A DNA stretch of 64,000 bases from Streptomyces griseosporeus (GTDB lineage: Bacteria > Actinomycetota > Actinomycetes > Streptomycetales > Streptomycetaceae), in contig NZ_BNBR01000001.1 in the NCBI RefSeq assembly GCF_014656055.1, forward strand, positions 930,001 to 994,000, read 5' to 3'. A program made the translations under genes and the position numbers. Each line of letters opens with the position of its first letter. Within the stretch, counting starts at the first letter, position 1. Below are positions 45,554 to 55,629 of the stretch, in pieces. Below the pieces are notes generated by a model. The model searched no databases. It was not told the DNA's origin and saw only the letters and a program-made list of their open reading frames with translations.

Positions 45554-46753
45554 TCAGAAGGCGTACCGGATCCGCAGCCAGGGGGCCCGCGCGGCGATCA
45601 GCCCGCGCAGGTCGTGCAGGGCCTCGGCCTTGACCTGGTTGCGGTACCGGACGTTCAGGGCGCCGTTCTCGGAGCGCTTGGACTGCTGCAGGGCGGGCCG
45701 CCACAGCGCGTCCTCGGCCTTGGGGTGCCAGCCGAGGTTGACCTCGTGCAGGTCGCGGTTGTGCGTGAGCATGATCACTTCGGCGGCGGCCTGCTCCTTG
45801 ACCCGCGCCGGGAGTACGTCGTCCAGGTGCTCCAGCAGCTCGCCCCAGGCCGCCTGCCAGCCCGGCCGCAGGACGACCGGGGAAAGGTTGAAGTGGACCT
45901 CGTAGCCGGCGTCGACGAAGTCCGCGGCGGCCGCGACGCGTTCCGCGACCGGGGAGGTGCGCACGTCGAGCAGGCGCGAGTCGTCCGCCGGCATGACGGA
46001 GAACCGGATCCGCGTCCGTCCGCGGGGGTCGTACGCCAGCAGGTCCGGATTGACGAACTTCGTCGCGAAGGACGCCTTGGCGGTCGGCCACTGCCGGAAG
46101 GCGTGCACGAGATCCGCGGTGTTGTCGCAGATCAGCGCGTCCACGGAACAGTCGCCGTTCTCGCCGATGTCGTACACCCAGGCCGTGTCGTCGCACTGGT
46201 TCGGCGCGGGCTTGCGGCCCTGGCGGGCGATGTGGCGGCCCAGGTGGGCGATGATCGCGTCGATGTTGGTGAAGACGGTGACGGGGTTGGCGTAGCCCTT
46301 GCGGCGCGGTACGTAGCAGTAGGCGCAGGCCATCGCGCAGCCGTTGGACGGGCCGGGCGCGATCCAGTCGGCGGACCGGCCGTTGGGGCGGGTGGTGAGC
46401 GTCTTGCGCTCGCCGAGGACCAGCGTCTCGCCCTTGACCCGGACCCAGCGCTCCACGTTGCCCTCGTTGCCGTGCAGGCCGGGGATGTTCCAGTGGGAGT
46501 CCACCTCGATCAGCCGGGCCCGCGGGAACCGCTCCCGGATCTGCCGGCCGCGCGGGGACGCGGCGGCCGCCGGTTCCGCGTAGATCTCCCGCACGGGCAG
46601 CAGACGGCGGGCCGTGTCGCCGGTGCGGAAGGCCGGACCGGCCGAGGGCTCCGCGAGGGCACCGGTCGCCGGTGCGCCCGGTGCGCCGAGGGCTTCCAGG
46701 CCGAAGAGTGTGGCGGCTCCGTCGTCGTCCGACGGGCCGGCCGGGTGGGGCAT
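45554..46753 (-). CDS. Spore photoproduct lyase family radical SAM protein
   Basis: This 399-residue protein has the radical SAM cluster motif CAMACAYC near residues 139–146 (Cx3CxxC binding 4Fe-4S and S-adenosylmethionine), then YVPRRKGYANPVT, ICDNTADLVHAFRQ, ATKFVNPDLL and SVMPADDSRLLDVRTSPV. The C-terminal EVIMLTHNRDLHEVNLGWHP and NVRYRNQVKAE are typical of the SplB-like family. Bacillus SplB reverts the UV lesion 5-thyminyl-5,6-dihydrothymine in spore DNA. Streptomyces exospores lack the same small proteins, so the actual lesion repaired is uncertain. The first 60 residues are a disordered Ala/Gly/Pro extension. It is transcribed alone, convergent with katG. Confidence 0.88.
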   Translation of the reverse strand: MPHPAGPSDDDGAATLFGLEALGAPGAPATGALAEPSAGPAFRTGDTARRLLPVREIYAEPAAAASPRGRQIRERFPRARLIEVDSHWNIPGLHGNEGNVERWVRVKGETLVLGERKTLTTRPNGRSADWIAPGPSNGCAMACAYCYVPRRKGYANPVTVFTNIDAIIAHLGRHIARQGRKPAPNQCDDTAWVYDIGENGDCSVDALICDNTADLVHAFRQWPTAKASFATKFVNPDLLAYDPRGRTRIRFSVMPADDSRLLDVRTSPVAERVAAAADFVDAGYEVHFNLSPVVLRPGWQAAWGELLEHLDDVLPARVKEQAAAEVIMLTHNRDLHEVNLGWHPKAEDALWRPALQQSKRSENGALNVRYRNQVKAEALHDLRGLIAARAPWLRIRYAF

Positions 46754-46943
46754 CGGGGGCTCCGGGGTGCGAAAGGACAGGACCGTCCAGTCTACGGCGA
46801 GGGCTCGCGGGGCGGCCGGGCTGCGGTTTCCCGGCGCGCCGGTGTGCGGTCGCGTTGTCAGTGCCGTACTGCATGATCGGAGAACTGATCGACATCGTCG
46901 GAGCTGGGTAGGCGCTTGGGGTCGTCCAGCTCAAGGAGGCCCT

Positions 46944-47372
46944 GTGCAGCCCGTCCCCGAACCGGTCCTGTCCCGCGGCACGGAGCGCGACGCGGAGCGC
47001 CCGCGCACGGCACCGGCGCGGATCCTGCCGTACCGGCGGCGGTCCGTCGCGCCCCTCCGCCCCGCCGGCGCCGACCTGCTGCGGATCATGGCCGATCCCG
47101 CGACCCCCGTCTTCCTCACGGTGCACGCCGGGGGCCGCAGGAGATACGGCTACTGGCGTCCGCTCGACGGCCGGGACGGCACGGGCAGCTGCTATGTGGC
47201 CCTGCCCACCGACGAGTGCGACGCGCTGCACGGATCCGGCCGGATCGTGCTGGGTGATCCCCTGGTGGACCCCGCCAAGACGACGTACCGGGTCCGCGCG
47301 GTGGGCACACCGGCCGGCGCGGCCCGCACCGCCCGCGCCGACCGGCCGGGAGCGCGTGCGCGGACGGCGTGA
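46944..47372 (+). CDS. Hypothetical protein
   Basis: This 142-residue protein starts at GTG 46944, four bases after AAGGAGG. The core (residues 45–115) reads LLRIMADPATPVFLTVHAGG, YGYWRPLDGRDGTGSCYVAL and SGRIVLGDPLVDPAKTTYRV, and is predicted to be beta-rich. It matches a widespread Streptomyces hypothetical of unknown function. The N-terminal 40 and C-terminal 25 residues are basic and probably disordered. It is divergent from the photoproduct lyase gene across 190 bases. No motif indicates an enzyme. Confidence 0.65.
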   Translation: MQPVPEPVLSRGTERDAERPRTAPARILPYRRRSVAPLRPAGADLLRIMADPATPVFLTVHAGGRRRYGYWRPLDGRDGTGSCYVALPTDECDALHGSGRIVLGDPLVDPAKTTYRVRAVGTPAGAARTARADRPGARARTA

Positions 47373-47431
47373 GGGCGGCCCCGCCGGCCCGTGCGGGTTT
47401 GTGAAGCCGTTGACCGGCAAGCCGGAATTCC

Positions 47432-47905
47432 ATGAGTGAAGCGAACAAGGGAACGGATCAGAAGAACGGCACGGCGAAGCGTACGACCGCTTCCCGGACC
47501 CGATCGGCCGCCGGCAAGGCGACCCGTCAGGCGGAGCGCACCGCCCGGCAGTCGGCGGACGGCGCCGCCAAGGGCGGGTCCGCGGTGGCGGACGGAGCCT
47601 CGAAGGCGAAGTCCGCGGCAGCGGCCGGCGCCGCGGACGCGGCCCGGAAGACCGCCGGAGCGGCCGAGGCGGCGACCCGGAAGCTGGAGGCGGGCCGCAA
47701 GGCCGCCGCCGCGGCCACCGGACAGGTCACCGTCGCGGCCAGGACCGCCTGGACGGCCCTGGCCCACCGCAAGCTCCTCGCGATGGGCGTCGGCGCCGGG
47801 GCGACCGCCCTGACCGCCGCGTCCTACGCCGCGGGCCGCCGCTCGGGCCGCGCCGCGCAGGGCTTCCAGGGGCCGCTGACCCGGCTCACGGGCGGCCGCA
47901 TCTGA
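47432..47905 (+). CDS. Alanine/lysine-rich histone H1-like protein
   Basis: This 157-residue low-complexity protein is dominated by Ala, Lys, Arg, Ser and Thr (for example KRTTASRTRSAAGKATRQAE). It ends with a hydrophobic stretch HRKLLAMGVGAGATALTAAS that could be a single membrane-associated helix. The composition resembles histone H1-like or stress-induced basic proteins. The start ATG 47432 has only a weak GGAA upstream, so translation efficiency is uncertain. It precedes another tiny basic protein by 53 bases, probably in one transcript. A nucleoid-associated or envelope-linked role is possible; nothing proves either. Confidence 0.6.
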   Translation: MSEANKGTDQKNGTAKRTTASRTRSAAGKATRQAERTARQSADGAAKGGSAVADGASKAKSAAAAGAADAARKTAGAAEAATRKLEAGRKAAAAATGQVTVAARTAWTALAHRKLLAMGVGAGATALTAASYAAGRRSGRAAQGFQGPLTRLTGGRI

Positions 47906-47958
47906 GCACCGTGTTCCAGCCGTATCGATCCGTAGCCGAGCAGCACGGAAGGAGCGCC

Positions 47959-48105
47959 ATGCCCGGTGTCGTGGAACGACTCAAGCAGTTCGCGCGGAGC
48001 CCTCAGGGACAGCGCACGATCGCCCAGGTACGCCGTCAGGCGGCCGACCCCCGCCGGCGCGCCCAGGCCGGCCGGCTCCTCAGCCGGCTGCGTTCGCGCC
48101 GCTGA
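47959..48105 (+). CDS. Very small basic protein
   Basis: This is a 48-residue protein starting at ATG 47959 after GGAAGGAG. It is a single predicted helix VVERLKQFARSPQGQRTIAQ followed by RRQAADPRRRAQAGRLL, and strongly basic. It is similar in length and style to small Streptomyces hypotheticals conserved downstream of basic Ala-rich proteins. It is likely translated given the strong ribosome-binding site. Function is unknown; the charge suggests nucleic-acid binding. Confidence 0.6.
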   Translation: MPGVVERLKQFARSPQGQRTIAQVRRQAADPRRRAQAGRLLSRLRSRR

Positions 48106-48395
48106 CGTCCGCGAGTCCCCGGGAGACGCGTGGCGCCGTCCGGCCTCCGCCCGTCTCCCGGGCGCGGGAAACTCACCGCGCCCCCCTCAGTTCACCCGTA
48201 CAGGCAGACCGCGTGCCGGCGGTCGCGGCTCCCGCCACACCCCCCGCGGCGGGCTGTGGCGACGATGAGCGCAACCGGCTCAGGTACCCCCGTTGTGGCC
48301 GGTCATGCACAAGATGGCGGGTATATATCTCTCCCTTCCGGATCGGCCCCCACGCTTTGGTCCGGGCCTGCGGATCGCGTTAGCCTTCGGCGTAT

Positions 48396-48423
48396 TTCTC
48401 ACCCGATGATCCGTGAGAATCGG
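48396..48423. promoter_or_regulatory. Inverted repeats in the leader of the HAMP kinase gene
   Basis: TTCTCAC (48396–48402) and GTGAGAA (48413–48419) form a perfect inverted repeat with a 10-base loop; CCCGAT (48402–48407) and ATCGGG (48418–48423) form an overlapping alternative. The AT-rich GGTATATAT at 48319–48327 is the other notable element in the 405-base gap 48106–48510. This may be an operator or alternative leader structure for the sensor kinase. No gene was found in the gap. Confidence 0.4.
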
Positions 48424-48510
48424 GTACGGGGCAGCCGGTCACCGACCGGTTCCCGGGGGGTCTGGGTCTCCGGTCGTCGGGGGCTCCTGGGGAGCGGAAC
48501 GAGGAAGCGC

Positions 48511-51500
48511 ATGGCCAGCAAGAACAGCGCGGTCGTCGAGACGGTGCCGGGCGACGAGGAGTTGCGCCGGCTGCTGGACGGTCTGACCGCCGTACGGGAC
48601 GGTGACTTCGGCACCCGGCTGCCCGACGACGGCGACGGCCTCATGGGCGACATCGCCAAGGTCTTCAACGGCATGGTGGACCAGCTCTCCGTGTTCACCT
48701 CCGAGGTCACCCGGGTGGCCCGCGAGGTCGGCACCGAGGGGACGCTCGGCGGCCAGGCGCAGGTGCCCGGCGTCTCGGGCACCTGGGCGGACCTCACGGA
48801 CTCCGTCAACGCCATGGCCGGCAACCTGACGACCCAGGTCCGCGACATCGCCCAGGTGGCGACCGCGGTGGCCAAGGGCGACCTCTCCCAGAAGATCGAC
48901 GTGCCCGCCCGGGGCGAGATCCTCCAGCTGAAGGAGACCGTCAACACGATGGTCGACCAGCTGTCCGCGTTCGCCGACGAGGTGACCCGGGTCGCCCGCG
49001 AGGTGGGCAGCGAGGGCCGCCTCGGCGGTCAGGCCAAGGTGCCCGGCGTCGCGGGCGTCTGGCGCGATCTGACCGACTCGGTCAACCTGATGGCGGGCAA
49101 CCTGACCTCCCAGGTGCGCAACGTCGCCCAGGTGACGACCGCGGTGGCCAAGGGCGACCTCTCCCAGAAGATCACCGTGGACGCCCGCGGCGAGATCCTG
49201 GAGCTGAAGAACACCATCAACACGATGGTCGACCAGCTCTCCGCGTTCGCCGACGAGGTCACCCGCGTCGCCCGCGAGGTCGGCACCGAGGGCCGCCTCG
49301 GCGGCCAGGCGGACGTGAAGGGGGTCCGGGGCACCTGGCGGGACCTCACCGACTCCGTGAACTTCATGGCGGGCAACCTGACCTCCCAGGTCCGCAACGT
49401 CGCCCAGGTGGCCACGGCGGTGGCCGAGGGCGACCTCTCCCAGAAGATCACCGTGGACGCCCGCGGCGAGATCCTGGAGCTGAAGAACACCATCAACACG
49501 ATGGTCGACCAGCTGTCCGCGTTCGCCGACGAGGTCACCCGCGTCGCCCGCGAGGTGGGTACCGAGGGCCGCCTCGGCGGTCAGGCGCACGTCCGGGGCG
49601 TGTCGGGCACCTGGAAGGACCTCACCGACAACGTCAACGTGATGGCGTCCAACCTGACCAGCCAGGTCCGCTCCATCGCCCAGGTGGCGACGGCCGTGGC
49701 GCGCGGCGACCTGTCGCAGAAGATCACCGTCGAGGCCAAGGGCGAGGTCGCCGCGCTGGCGGACGCGATCAACACCATGGTGGACACCCTCTCCGCGTTC
49801 GCGGACGAGGTGACCCGCGTGGCCCGCGAGGTCGGCACCGAGGGCCGCCTCGGCGGCCAGGCCCAGGTGCCCAATGTGGCGGGCACCTGGAAGGACCTCA
49901 CCGACAACGTCAACTCGATGGCCAACAACCTCACCGGCCAGGTGCGCAACATCGCCCTGGTCACCACGGCGGTGGCCCGGGGCGACCTGTCGAAGAAGAT
50001 CGACGTCGACGCGCGCGGGGAGATCCTGGAGCTGAAGACGACCATCAACACGATGGTCGACCAGCTCTCCGCGTTCGCCGACGAGGTCACCCGCGTCGCC
50101 CGCGAGGTCGGCACCGAGGGCCGCCTCGGCGGCCAGGCCGAGGTCGAGGGCGTCTCCGGCACGTGGAAGCGGCTCACCGAGAACGTGAACGAGCTGGCCG
50201 GGAACCTGACCCGGCAGGTCCGTGCGATCGCCGAGGTGGCCAGCGCCGTCGCCGAGGGCGACCTGACCCGGTCGATCAACGTGGAGGCCTCCGGCGAGGT
50301 CGCCGAACTCAAGGACAACATCAACTCCATGGTGGAGTCCCTGCGCGAGACCACCCGGGCCAACCAGGAGCAGGACTGGCTGAAGACCAACCTGGCCCGG
50401 ATCGCCGGCCTGATGCAGGGCCACCGCGACCTGCCCGTCGTCGCCGAACTCATCATGGACGAGCTGGTGCCGCTCGTCTCCGCCCAGTACGGCGCGTTCT
50501 ACCTCATGGAGGACGGCGAGCAGGGCGCCGAGCTGCGGCTCGTCGGCTCCTACGGCCGTCCCGCGGACGACCCGCGGCCCGACCCCATCCCGGTCGGCCG
50601 CTCGCTGGTCGGCCAGGCCGCCCGCAGCCGCCGTACCATCGCGGTCGACCAGCTGCCGGCCGACTACGTGACGATCTCCTCCGGGCTCGGCCACACCGTC
50701 CCGACGACGCTGCTCCTGCTGCCGATCCTCTTCGAGGACCAGGTCCTCGGCGTCATCGAGCTGGCCTCCATCACCCCCTTCACGCCGATCCACCAGGACC
50801 TGCTGGAGCAGCTGCGGGAGACCATCGGCGTCAACGTCAACACCATCGTGGCCAACGCCCGCACCGACGAGCTGCTCGGCGAGTCGCAGCGGCTCACCGC
50901 CGAACTCCAGGTGCGCTCCGCGGAGCTGCAGGCCCAGCAGGAGGAACTGCAGCGTTCCAACGCGGAACTGGAGGAGAAGGCCTCCCTGCTCGCGGCGCAG
51001 AACCGCGACATCGAGGCGAAGAACCTGCAGATCGAGCAGGCCCGGCAGGAACTGGAGGCACGCGCCCAGCAGCTGGCGCTGGCGTCCAAGTACAAGTCCG
51101 AGTTCCTGGCCAACATGAGCCACGAGCTGCGCACCCCGCTCAACAGCCTGCTCATCCTGGCCCAGCTGCTGGCCCAGAACCCGCAGCGCAACCTCACCCA
51201 GAAGCAGGTCGAGTACGCGGGCATCATCCACTCGGCCGGCTCCGACCTCCTGCAGCTCATCAACGACATCCTCGACCTGTCGAAGGTCGAGGCCGGGAAG
51301 ATGGACGTCACCCCGGAGCGGGTGCCGCTGCGCCGCCTCATCGACTATGTGGAGGCCACCTTCCGGCCGATGACGACGCAGAAGGGCCTCGACTTCGCCG
51401 TCACCACGGCGGCCGGCGCGCCCCGGGACCTGCTCACCGACGACTCCCGGCTGCGGCAGGTGCTGCGCAACCTGCTGTCCAACGCGGTGAAGTTCACCGA

Positions 51501-52785
51501 GCAGGGCAAGGTCGAGCTGCTCATCGAGCCGGCCGCCGACGAGGAGGTGCCCGCCGCCGTGGTCAAGGGCGGCTCGGTCGTCGCCTTCCGCGTGAAGGAC
51601 ACCGGCATCGGCATCCAGGAGCAGCAGCTGGAGGCCATCTTCGGCGCCTTCCAGCAGGCCGACGGCACCACCAGCCGCAAGTACGGCGGTACGGGCCTCG
51701 GGCTGTCCATCACCCGTGAGATCGCCCATCTGCTCGGCGGCGCGGTCACCGTGGACAGCGCGCCCGGCCGGGGCAGCACCTTCACGCTGTACCTGCCGGT
51801 GGCCCGGCCCGACTTCGAGACGCCGGTCGGCCGGCTGCCGGAGCAGCAGGCCGAGCCGGCGGTCGAGGCGCATGCCGTCGAGGCGCCCGCGGCGCTGCCC
51901 GCGCCGGCGGAGCGCACCGGGCGCCCGCGCCGGCTGCTCGTGGTGGAGGAGCGGCCGCGCGGCCTGCTGACGCTCGTCGCCGAGAGCGTCGTCGCCGACG
52001 TGGCGCGCCACCGCGAGGAGGACGTCCTGCCCTGGCCCGACGTGGAGCTGATCACCGCGGTCAGCGCCCAGGAGGCGGCCGGTGCGCTGGCCGCCGAGTC
52101 CTGCCACTGCGTGGTCCTCGACCTCGACCTGCCGGACGGAGAGGCGGCCCAGTTCCTGCGGGCGCTGGGCGGTGACTCCGCGCTGGCCGACGTACCGGTG
52201 CTGGTGCACAGCAGCCTGCGTCCGGACGCCGCCCGGGAGGAGTCGCTGCGTGCCCGGGCGGACCACGCCGCCGTCGAGTTCGTCGCCGGCCTGGACGAGC
52301 TGCGCGAGCGCATCGCGCTGCACCTGTCGGCCGAGGAGCCCGGCGAGGTCCTGTCGCTGGCCCGGACGGAGGAGCCGCAGCAGCTCACGTCGCATGTCGT
52401 GGACACCTCCCTGGCCGGGCGGACCGTCCTCGTGGTGGACGACGACGCCCGCAACCTCTTCGCCCTCAGCGGCATCCTGGAGCTGTACGGGCTGCGCGTG
52501 CTGCACGCCGAGGACGGCCGCAAGGGCATCGACACCCTGCTCGCCAATTCGGACGTCTCGCTGGTGCTGATGGACGTGATGATGCCGGAGATGGACGGCT
52601 ACACCGCCACCGCCGAGATCAGAAAGATGCCGCAGTACGCCGACCTGCCGGTCGTCGCCGTCACCGCCAAGGCGATGCCCGGGGACCGGGAGAAGTCCCT
52701 GGCGTCGGGGGCGAACGACTACGTCACCAAGCCCGTCGACACCCAGGAACTGCTCGCCTGCCTGCGCCGCTGGCTGGCCCCGTGA
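48511..52785 (+). CDS. Soluble hybrid histidine kinase with HAMP array, GAF, HisKA, HATPase and receiver domains
   Basis: This 1,424-residue signalling protein has no transmembrane helix. Residues 10–610 contain serial HAMP units with repeated [21 protein letters not shown], like the fungal Nik1/osmosensor type. GAF (about 640–790: [36 protein letters not shown]) and a coiled coil follow. HisKA has [17 protein letters not shown] (phospho-His near 871) and HATPase has [21 protein letters not shown] and [11 protein letters not shown] receiver-like domain ([17 protein letters not shown]) and a complete C-terminal receiver ([31 protein letters not shown]) close the protein. GAGG lies six bases before ATG 48511. 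It resembles Streptomyces osmoadaptation kinases such as OsaA; output may pass to the phosphatase encoded next. Confidence 0.9.
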   Translation: MASKNSAVVETVPGDEELRRLLDGLTAVRDGDFGTRLPDDGDGLMGDIAKVFNGMVDQLSVFTSEVTRVAREVGTEGTLGGQAQVPGVSGTWADLTDSVNAMAGNLTTQVRDIAQVATAVAKGDLSQKIDVPARGEILQLKETVNTMVDQLSAFADEVTRVAREVGSEGRLGGQAKVPGVAGVWRDLTDSVNLMAGNLTSQVRNVAQVTTAVAKGDLSQKITVDARGEILELKNTINTMVDQLSAFADEVTRVAREVGTEGRLGGQADVKGVRGTWRDLTDSVNFMAGNLTSQVRNVAQVATAVAEGDLSQKITVDARGEILELKNTINTMVDQLSAFADEVTRVAREVGTEGRLGGQAHVRGVSGTWKDLTDNVNVMASNLTSQVRSIAQVATAVARGDLSQKITVEAKGEVAALADAINTMVDTLSAFADEVTRVAREVGTEGRLGGQAQVPNVAGTWKDLTDNVNSMANNLTGQVRNIALVTTAVARGDLSKKIDVDARGEILELKTTINTMVDQLSAFADEVTRVAREVGTEGRLGGQAEVEGVSGTWKRLTENVNELAGNLTRQVRAIAEVASAVAEGDLTRSINVEASGEVAELKDNINSMVESLRETTRANQEQDWLKTNLARIAGLMQGHRDLPVVAELIMDELVPLVSAQYGAFYLMEDGEQGAELRLVGSYGRPADDPRPDPIPVGRSLVGQAARSRRTIAVDQLPADYVTISSGLGHTVPTTLLLLPILFEDQVLGVIELASITPFTPIHQDLLEQLRETIGVNVNTIVANARTDELLGESQRLTAELQVRSAELQAQQEELQRSNAELEEKASLLAAQNRDIEAKNLQIEQARQELEARAQQLALASKYKSEFLANMSHELRTPLNSLLILAQLLAQNPQRNLTQKQVEYAGIIHSAGSDLLQLINDILDLSKVEAGKMDVTPERVPLRRLIDYVEATFRPMTTQKGLDFAVTTAAGAPRDLLTDDSRLRQVLRNLLSNAVKFTEQGKVELLIEPAADEEVPAAVVKGGSVVAFRVKDTGIGIQEQQLEAIFGAFQQADGTTSRKYGGTGLGLSITREIAHLLGGAVTVDSAPGRGSTFTLYLPVARPDFETPVGRLPEQQAEPAVEAHAVEAPAALPAPAERTGRPRRLLVVEERPRGLLTLVAESVVADVARHREEDVLPWPDVELITAVSAQEAAGALAAESCHCVVLDLDLPDGEAAQFLRALGGDSALADVPVLVHSSLRPDAAREESLRARADHAAVEFVAGLDELRERIALHLSAEEPGEVLSLARTEEPQQLTSHVVDTSLAGRTVLVVDDDARNLFALSGILELYGLRVLHAEDGRKGIDTLLANSDVSLVLMDVMMPEMDGYTATAEIRKMPQYADLPVVAVTAKAMPGDREKSLASGANDYVTKPVDTQELLACLRRWLAP
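48679..50334 (+). repeat. Six 276-bp in-frame HAMP-coding repeats
   Basis: The GACCAGCTC-type start of each unit recurs at 48679, 48955, 49231, 49507, 49783 and 50059, exactly 276 bases (92 codons) apart, with a diverged seventh start at 50335. Copies are very similar at DNA level, indicating duplication or homogenisation by recombination. Confidence 0.9.
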
Positions 52786-52876
52786 GCGGGCCGTACGCCG
52801 TCCCCGCCGCCCGCGGGGACGCGACCGGCCCGACCGTCCGCGCCCCCGCGGCGCCCAGCCGAGGAGCATCCCGATC

Positions 52877-55420
52877 GTGACCATGTCCGACCAGCCCGCC
52901 GAGCCGAGGGAGCGTGAAGCGCCCCCGGCCGAGGTGGAGCACGCCGGGTCCGGGACCGGCAGCGCCGAGGTGACGCACGCCGGCGGCGGCCCGCGCACTG
53001 CCGAGGTGGCGCACCCCGGGACCGGCCCGGCCGCCGCCCCGCTGCCGGCGGGGCCCGGCGAGCCCTCCGGTGTCTCCGCGACCTCCACGGTCGGCCGGCT
53101 CGCCGCCACCGTGGAGCGGCTGCGCCAGGAGGTGCGGGCGGCGCAGGCCGAGGCGGAGGGGCGGGCCCTGATCGAGCTGGCCAAGGGCATCCTCGTGGAA
53201 CGGCTCGGCTGCGGACCGGCCCAGGCGGCCCGGCAGTTGTCGGAGCTGACCGAGCAGGCGGGGGTGACGCTGCTGGAGTTCGCCGTCGACGTCATCAACC
53301 AGGCCGCCCGCGACCGGCTGTCGGAGATCACCGACGCGTTCCTGACCGCCACTTCGGGCTCCCGTCCCGCGGACGGCGGTGAGGCGGCGGTCCGCCTGCG
53401 CGCCGCCGAGAGCGGGGCGCTCGCCGCCCACGACACGCAGGCCGTCGCCGACTCGCTGCTGGAACACGCCCTGCGGCCGCTGGGCGCCGTGGCCGTCGCC
53501 GTGTGGGCGGCCGGGTCCGACGGCTCGCTGACTCTGGCCGGCAGCGCCGGTTTCGCCCCCGCCGAGGCCTCGCGCTGGCGGTATGTGCCGCCGGACGTGG
53601 TGACCGTGGCGCGCCGCGGGCTCACCGAGCGCAGCGGCCAGTGGATCGAGTCGCTGACGGAGACGGGGCTGCCGACCATCGGCCGGCACCTCTACCCCGA
53701 CGGCGGGCGGGCCGCCGTACCGGCGGGCACCGGGGGGCGGATCCACGGCGTGCTGGAGATCGCCTGGCCCACCGCCCTGGAGCCGCAGCCGCCGCAGATC
53801 CTCCGTCAGGTGGAGGCCCTGGCCGAGCTGTGCGCGCACACGCTGGAGAACTTCACCCCGGGGACGGACCCGGTGCAGGAGCCGCGGCTGGTGCCGGACG
53901 TCGCCGAACTCATGGACCTGGCCGACGGTCTGCACGACCCGGCGCTGGTCCTCGTCCCGCACACCGACCCCGCCGGGCAGCTGGTCGACTTCCGCATCCA
54001 GCACGTCAACACCCGTTTCCTCGACCCCGCGGGGCGGCCCCGCGCGGTGATCAACGGGGAGCTGCTGCTGGAGGCGTACCCGATGACGGCGGGGGACAGC
54101 GAGCTGTTCCAGCGCATCGAGCGGGTCTACGCCACGGGCGAGCCGTTCCGGGCGCAGCGCATGCGCCTGACCGCGCTGGTCGGCCAGGTGCCGCTGTCGG
54201 CGGTCGCCGACATCAGCATCAGCCGGCACGGCGCGAGCGTGCTGCTGATCTGGCGGATCGAGGACGAGACTGCCCGCCTGGCCAGCCTGCTCCAGCACGC
54301 CCAGCGGCTCGGCCGGATCGGCGGCTTCGAGGAGGACCTGCTCACCGGCGGCATCACCTGGAACAGCCAGATGTACGACCTGTTCGGCCGCCCCGACACC
54401 AGCCTGCCGGTGCCGCTGGAGGACCTGCCGGCCCACGCCCACCGCGACGACGCGGTGATCATCGGCCGTTTCCTGCGGACCCTGCTGCACCACCGGCGGC
54501 CCGCCTCCGCGGCCTTCCGGCTGCAGCGGCCCGACGGTGTCACCCGGCATGTGCGGGTGGTGGCGGAGCCGGTGCAGGACGCGGACGGCCGGCTGTTCGT
54601 GGTGCGCGGCGCCTACCAGGACATCTCCGCCCAGCACTGGACGGAGGTGGCCCTCGCCGCCACCCGTGACCAGCTCGCGCACACCGAGCAGCAGGCCGCC
54701 GAACGCAACCGGCTGACGCTGCAGTTGCAGCACGCGATCATGCCCCCGGCCCAGGCGCCGCTGCAGGCGCCGGGGCTTGAGGTGGCCGTGCGCTACCGTC
54801 CGGCCGAGGCCGAGCAGCTGGTCGGCGGCGACTGGTACGACGCCGTGGTGCTGCCGTCCGGGCAGGTGCTGCTGTGCGTGGGGGACGTGGCCGGGCACGG
54901 CATAGAGGCCGCGACGAGCATGGTCGTGCTGCGCAACGCGCTGCGCGGCCTGGCCGTCACCGGTGCCGGCCCCGGGCAGCTGCTGTCGTGGCTCAACATC
55001 GTCGCCCACCACCTCAACGGCGCGGTCACGGCCACGGCCGTGTGCGGGCTGTACGACCCCGACCGGCGCGTCCTGCGCTGGGCGCGGGCCGGTCATCTGC
55101 CGCCGGTGCTGGTGCGCTCCGGGGAGGCCGCGCCGCTGCCGCTGGTCAAGGGCATCCTGCTGGGCGCCCTGCCGGACGCGGTGTACGAGGAGGCCGAGGA
55201 GCTGCTCGCCCCCGAGGACACGCTGCTGATGTACACCGACGGTCTGGTGGAGCGCCGGGACCGGTCGGTGGAGGAGTCGGTGACCCATCTGGTGACGACG
55301 GCCCGGTCGGCGCCGAAGACGCTGGACCAGCAGCTGGACCGGCTGCTGACGTACGGCCGGTCGGACACGGACGACGACACCTGCCTCGTCGGCGTGCGGG
55401 TCATGAAGGAGGCGTCGTAG
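52877..55420 (+). CDS. ANTAR–GAF–PAS–SpoIIE (PP2C) phosphatase
   Basis: This is an 847-residue protein. After a 70-residue disordered leader, RLRQEVRAAQAEAEGRALIE…AKGILVERLGCGPAQAARQL is an ANTAR domain, normally RNA-binding and placed at the C-terminus of regulators. GAF (about 180–330) and PAS-like segments (about 345–580) follow. The SpoIIE/PP2C catalytic domain spans about 630–847: VGGDWYDAVVLPSGQ (metal-binding Asp), GDVAGHGIEAA, WARAGHLPPVLV, LLMYTDGLVERR and SDTDDDTC. Such enzymes dephosphorylate anti-sigma-factor antagonists. GTG 52877, about ten bases after GAGGAG, is the start. It sits 91 bases behind the hybrid kinase on the same strand, suggesting one signalling pathway. Confidence 0.88.
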   Translation: MTMSDQPAEPREREAPPAEVEHAGSGTGSAEVTHAGGGPRTAEVAHPGTGPAAAPLPAGPGEPSGVSATSTVGRLAATVERLRQEVRAAQAEAEGRALIELAKGILVERLGCGPAQAARQLSELTEQAGVTLLEFAVDVINQAARDRLSEITDAFLTATSGSRPADGGEAAVRLRAAESGALAAHDTQAVADSLLEHALRPLGAVAVAVWAAGSDGSLTLAGSAGFAPAEASRWRYVPPDVVTVARRGLTERSGQWIESLTETGLPTIGRHLYPDGGRAAVPAGTGGRIHGVLEIAWPTALEPQPPQILRQVEALAELCAHTLENFTPGTDPVQEPRLVPDVAELMDLADGLHDPALVLVPHTDPAGQLVDFRIQHVNTRFLDPAGRPRAVINGELLLEAYPMTAGDSELFQRIERVYATGEPFRAQRMRLTALVGQVPLSAVADISISRHGASVLLIWRIEDETARLASLLQHAQRLGRIGGFEEDLLTGGITWNSQMYDLFGRPDTSLPVPLEDLPAHAHRDDAVIIGRFLRTLLHHRRPASAAFRLQRPDGVTRHVRVVAEPVQDADGRLFVVRGAYQDISAQHWTEVALAATRDQLAHTEQQAAERNRLTLQLQHAIMPPAQAPLQAPGLEVAVRYRPAEAEQLVGGDWYDAVVLPSGQVLLCVGDVAGHGIEAATSMVVLRNALRGLAVTGAGPGQLLSWLNIVAHHLNGAVTATAVCGLYDPDRRVLRWARAGHLPPVLVRSGEAAPLPLVKGILLGALPDAVYEEAEELLAPEDTLLMYTDGLVERRDRSVEESVTHLVTTARSAPKTLDQQLDRLLTYGRSDTDDDTCLVGVRVMKEAS

Positions 55421-55629
55421 CGGTCTGTCGCGGCCTCGCTCGACCGGCCTCGGTATTCGCTTCCGCGTTCTAGGTATCGGCGGGGTGTGTGGTGTGGCAC
55501 GTCGTGCCGCGACCGGGGCGCCCCGCACGCGTTGGGTTTGCCGTGGCGCGGCTTGCAGTGACGGTTCTGCACACGGGTTTCTGCACCGTTCGGGACCGTC
55601 GGCCGGGAGGGCGCGCCGGCAGCTGACGG

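Noticed and set aside
48679..50334. Regular repeats considered as a CRISPR array
   Set aside because: The period is 276 bases, in frame, and encodes HAMP domains; there are no short spacers.
48439..53679. A 1,746-codon leftward frame opposite the hybrid kinase
   Set aside because: Antisense artefact of repeated high-G+C HAMP coding sequence.
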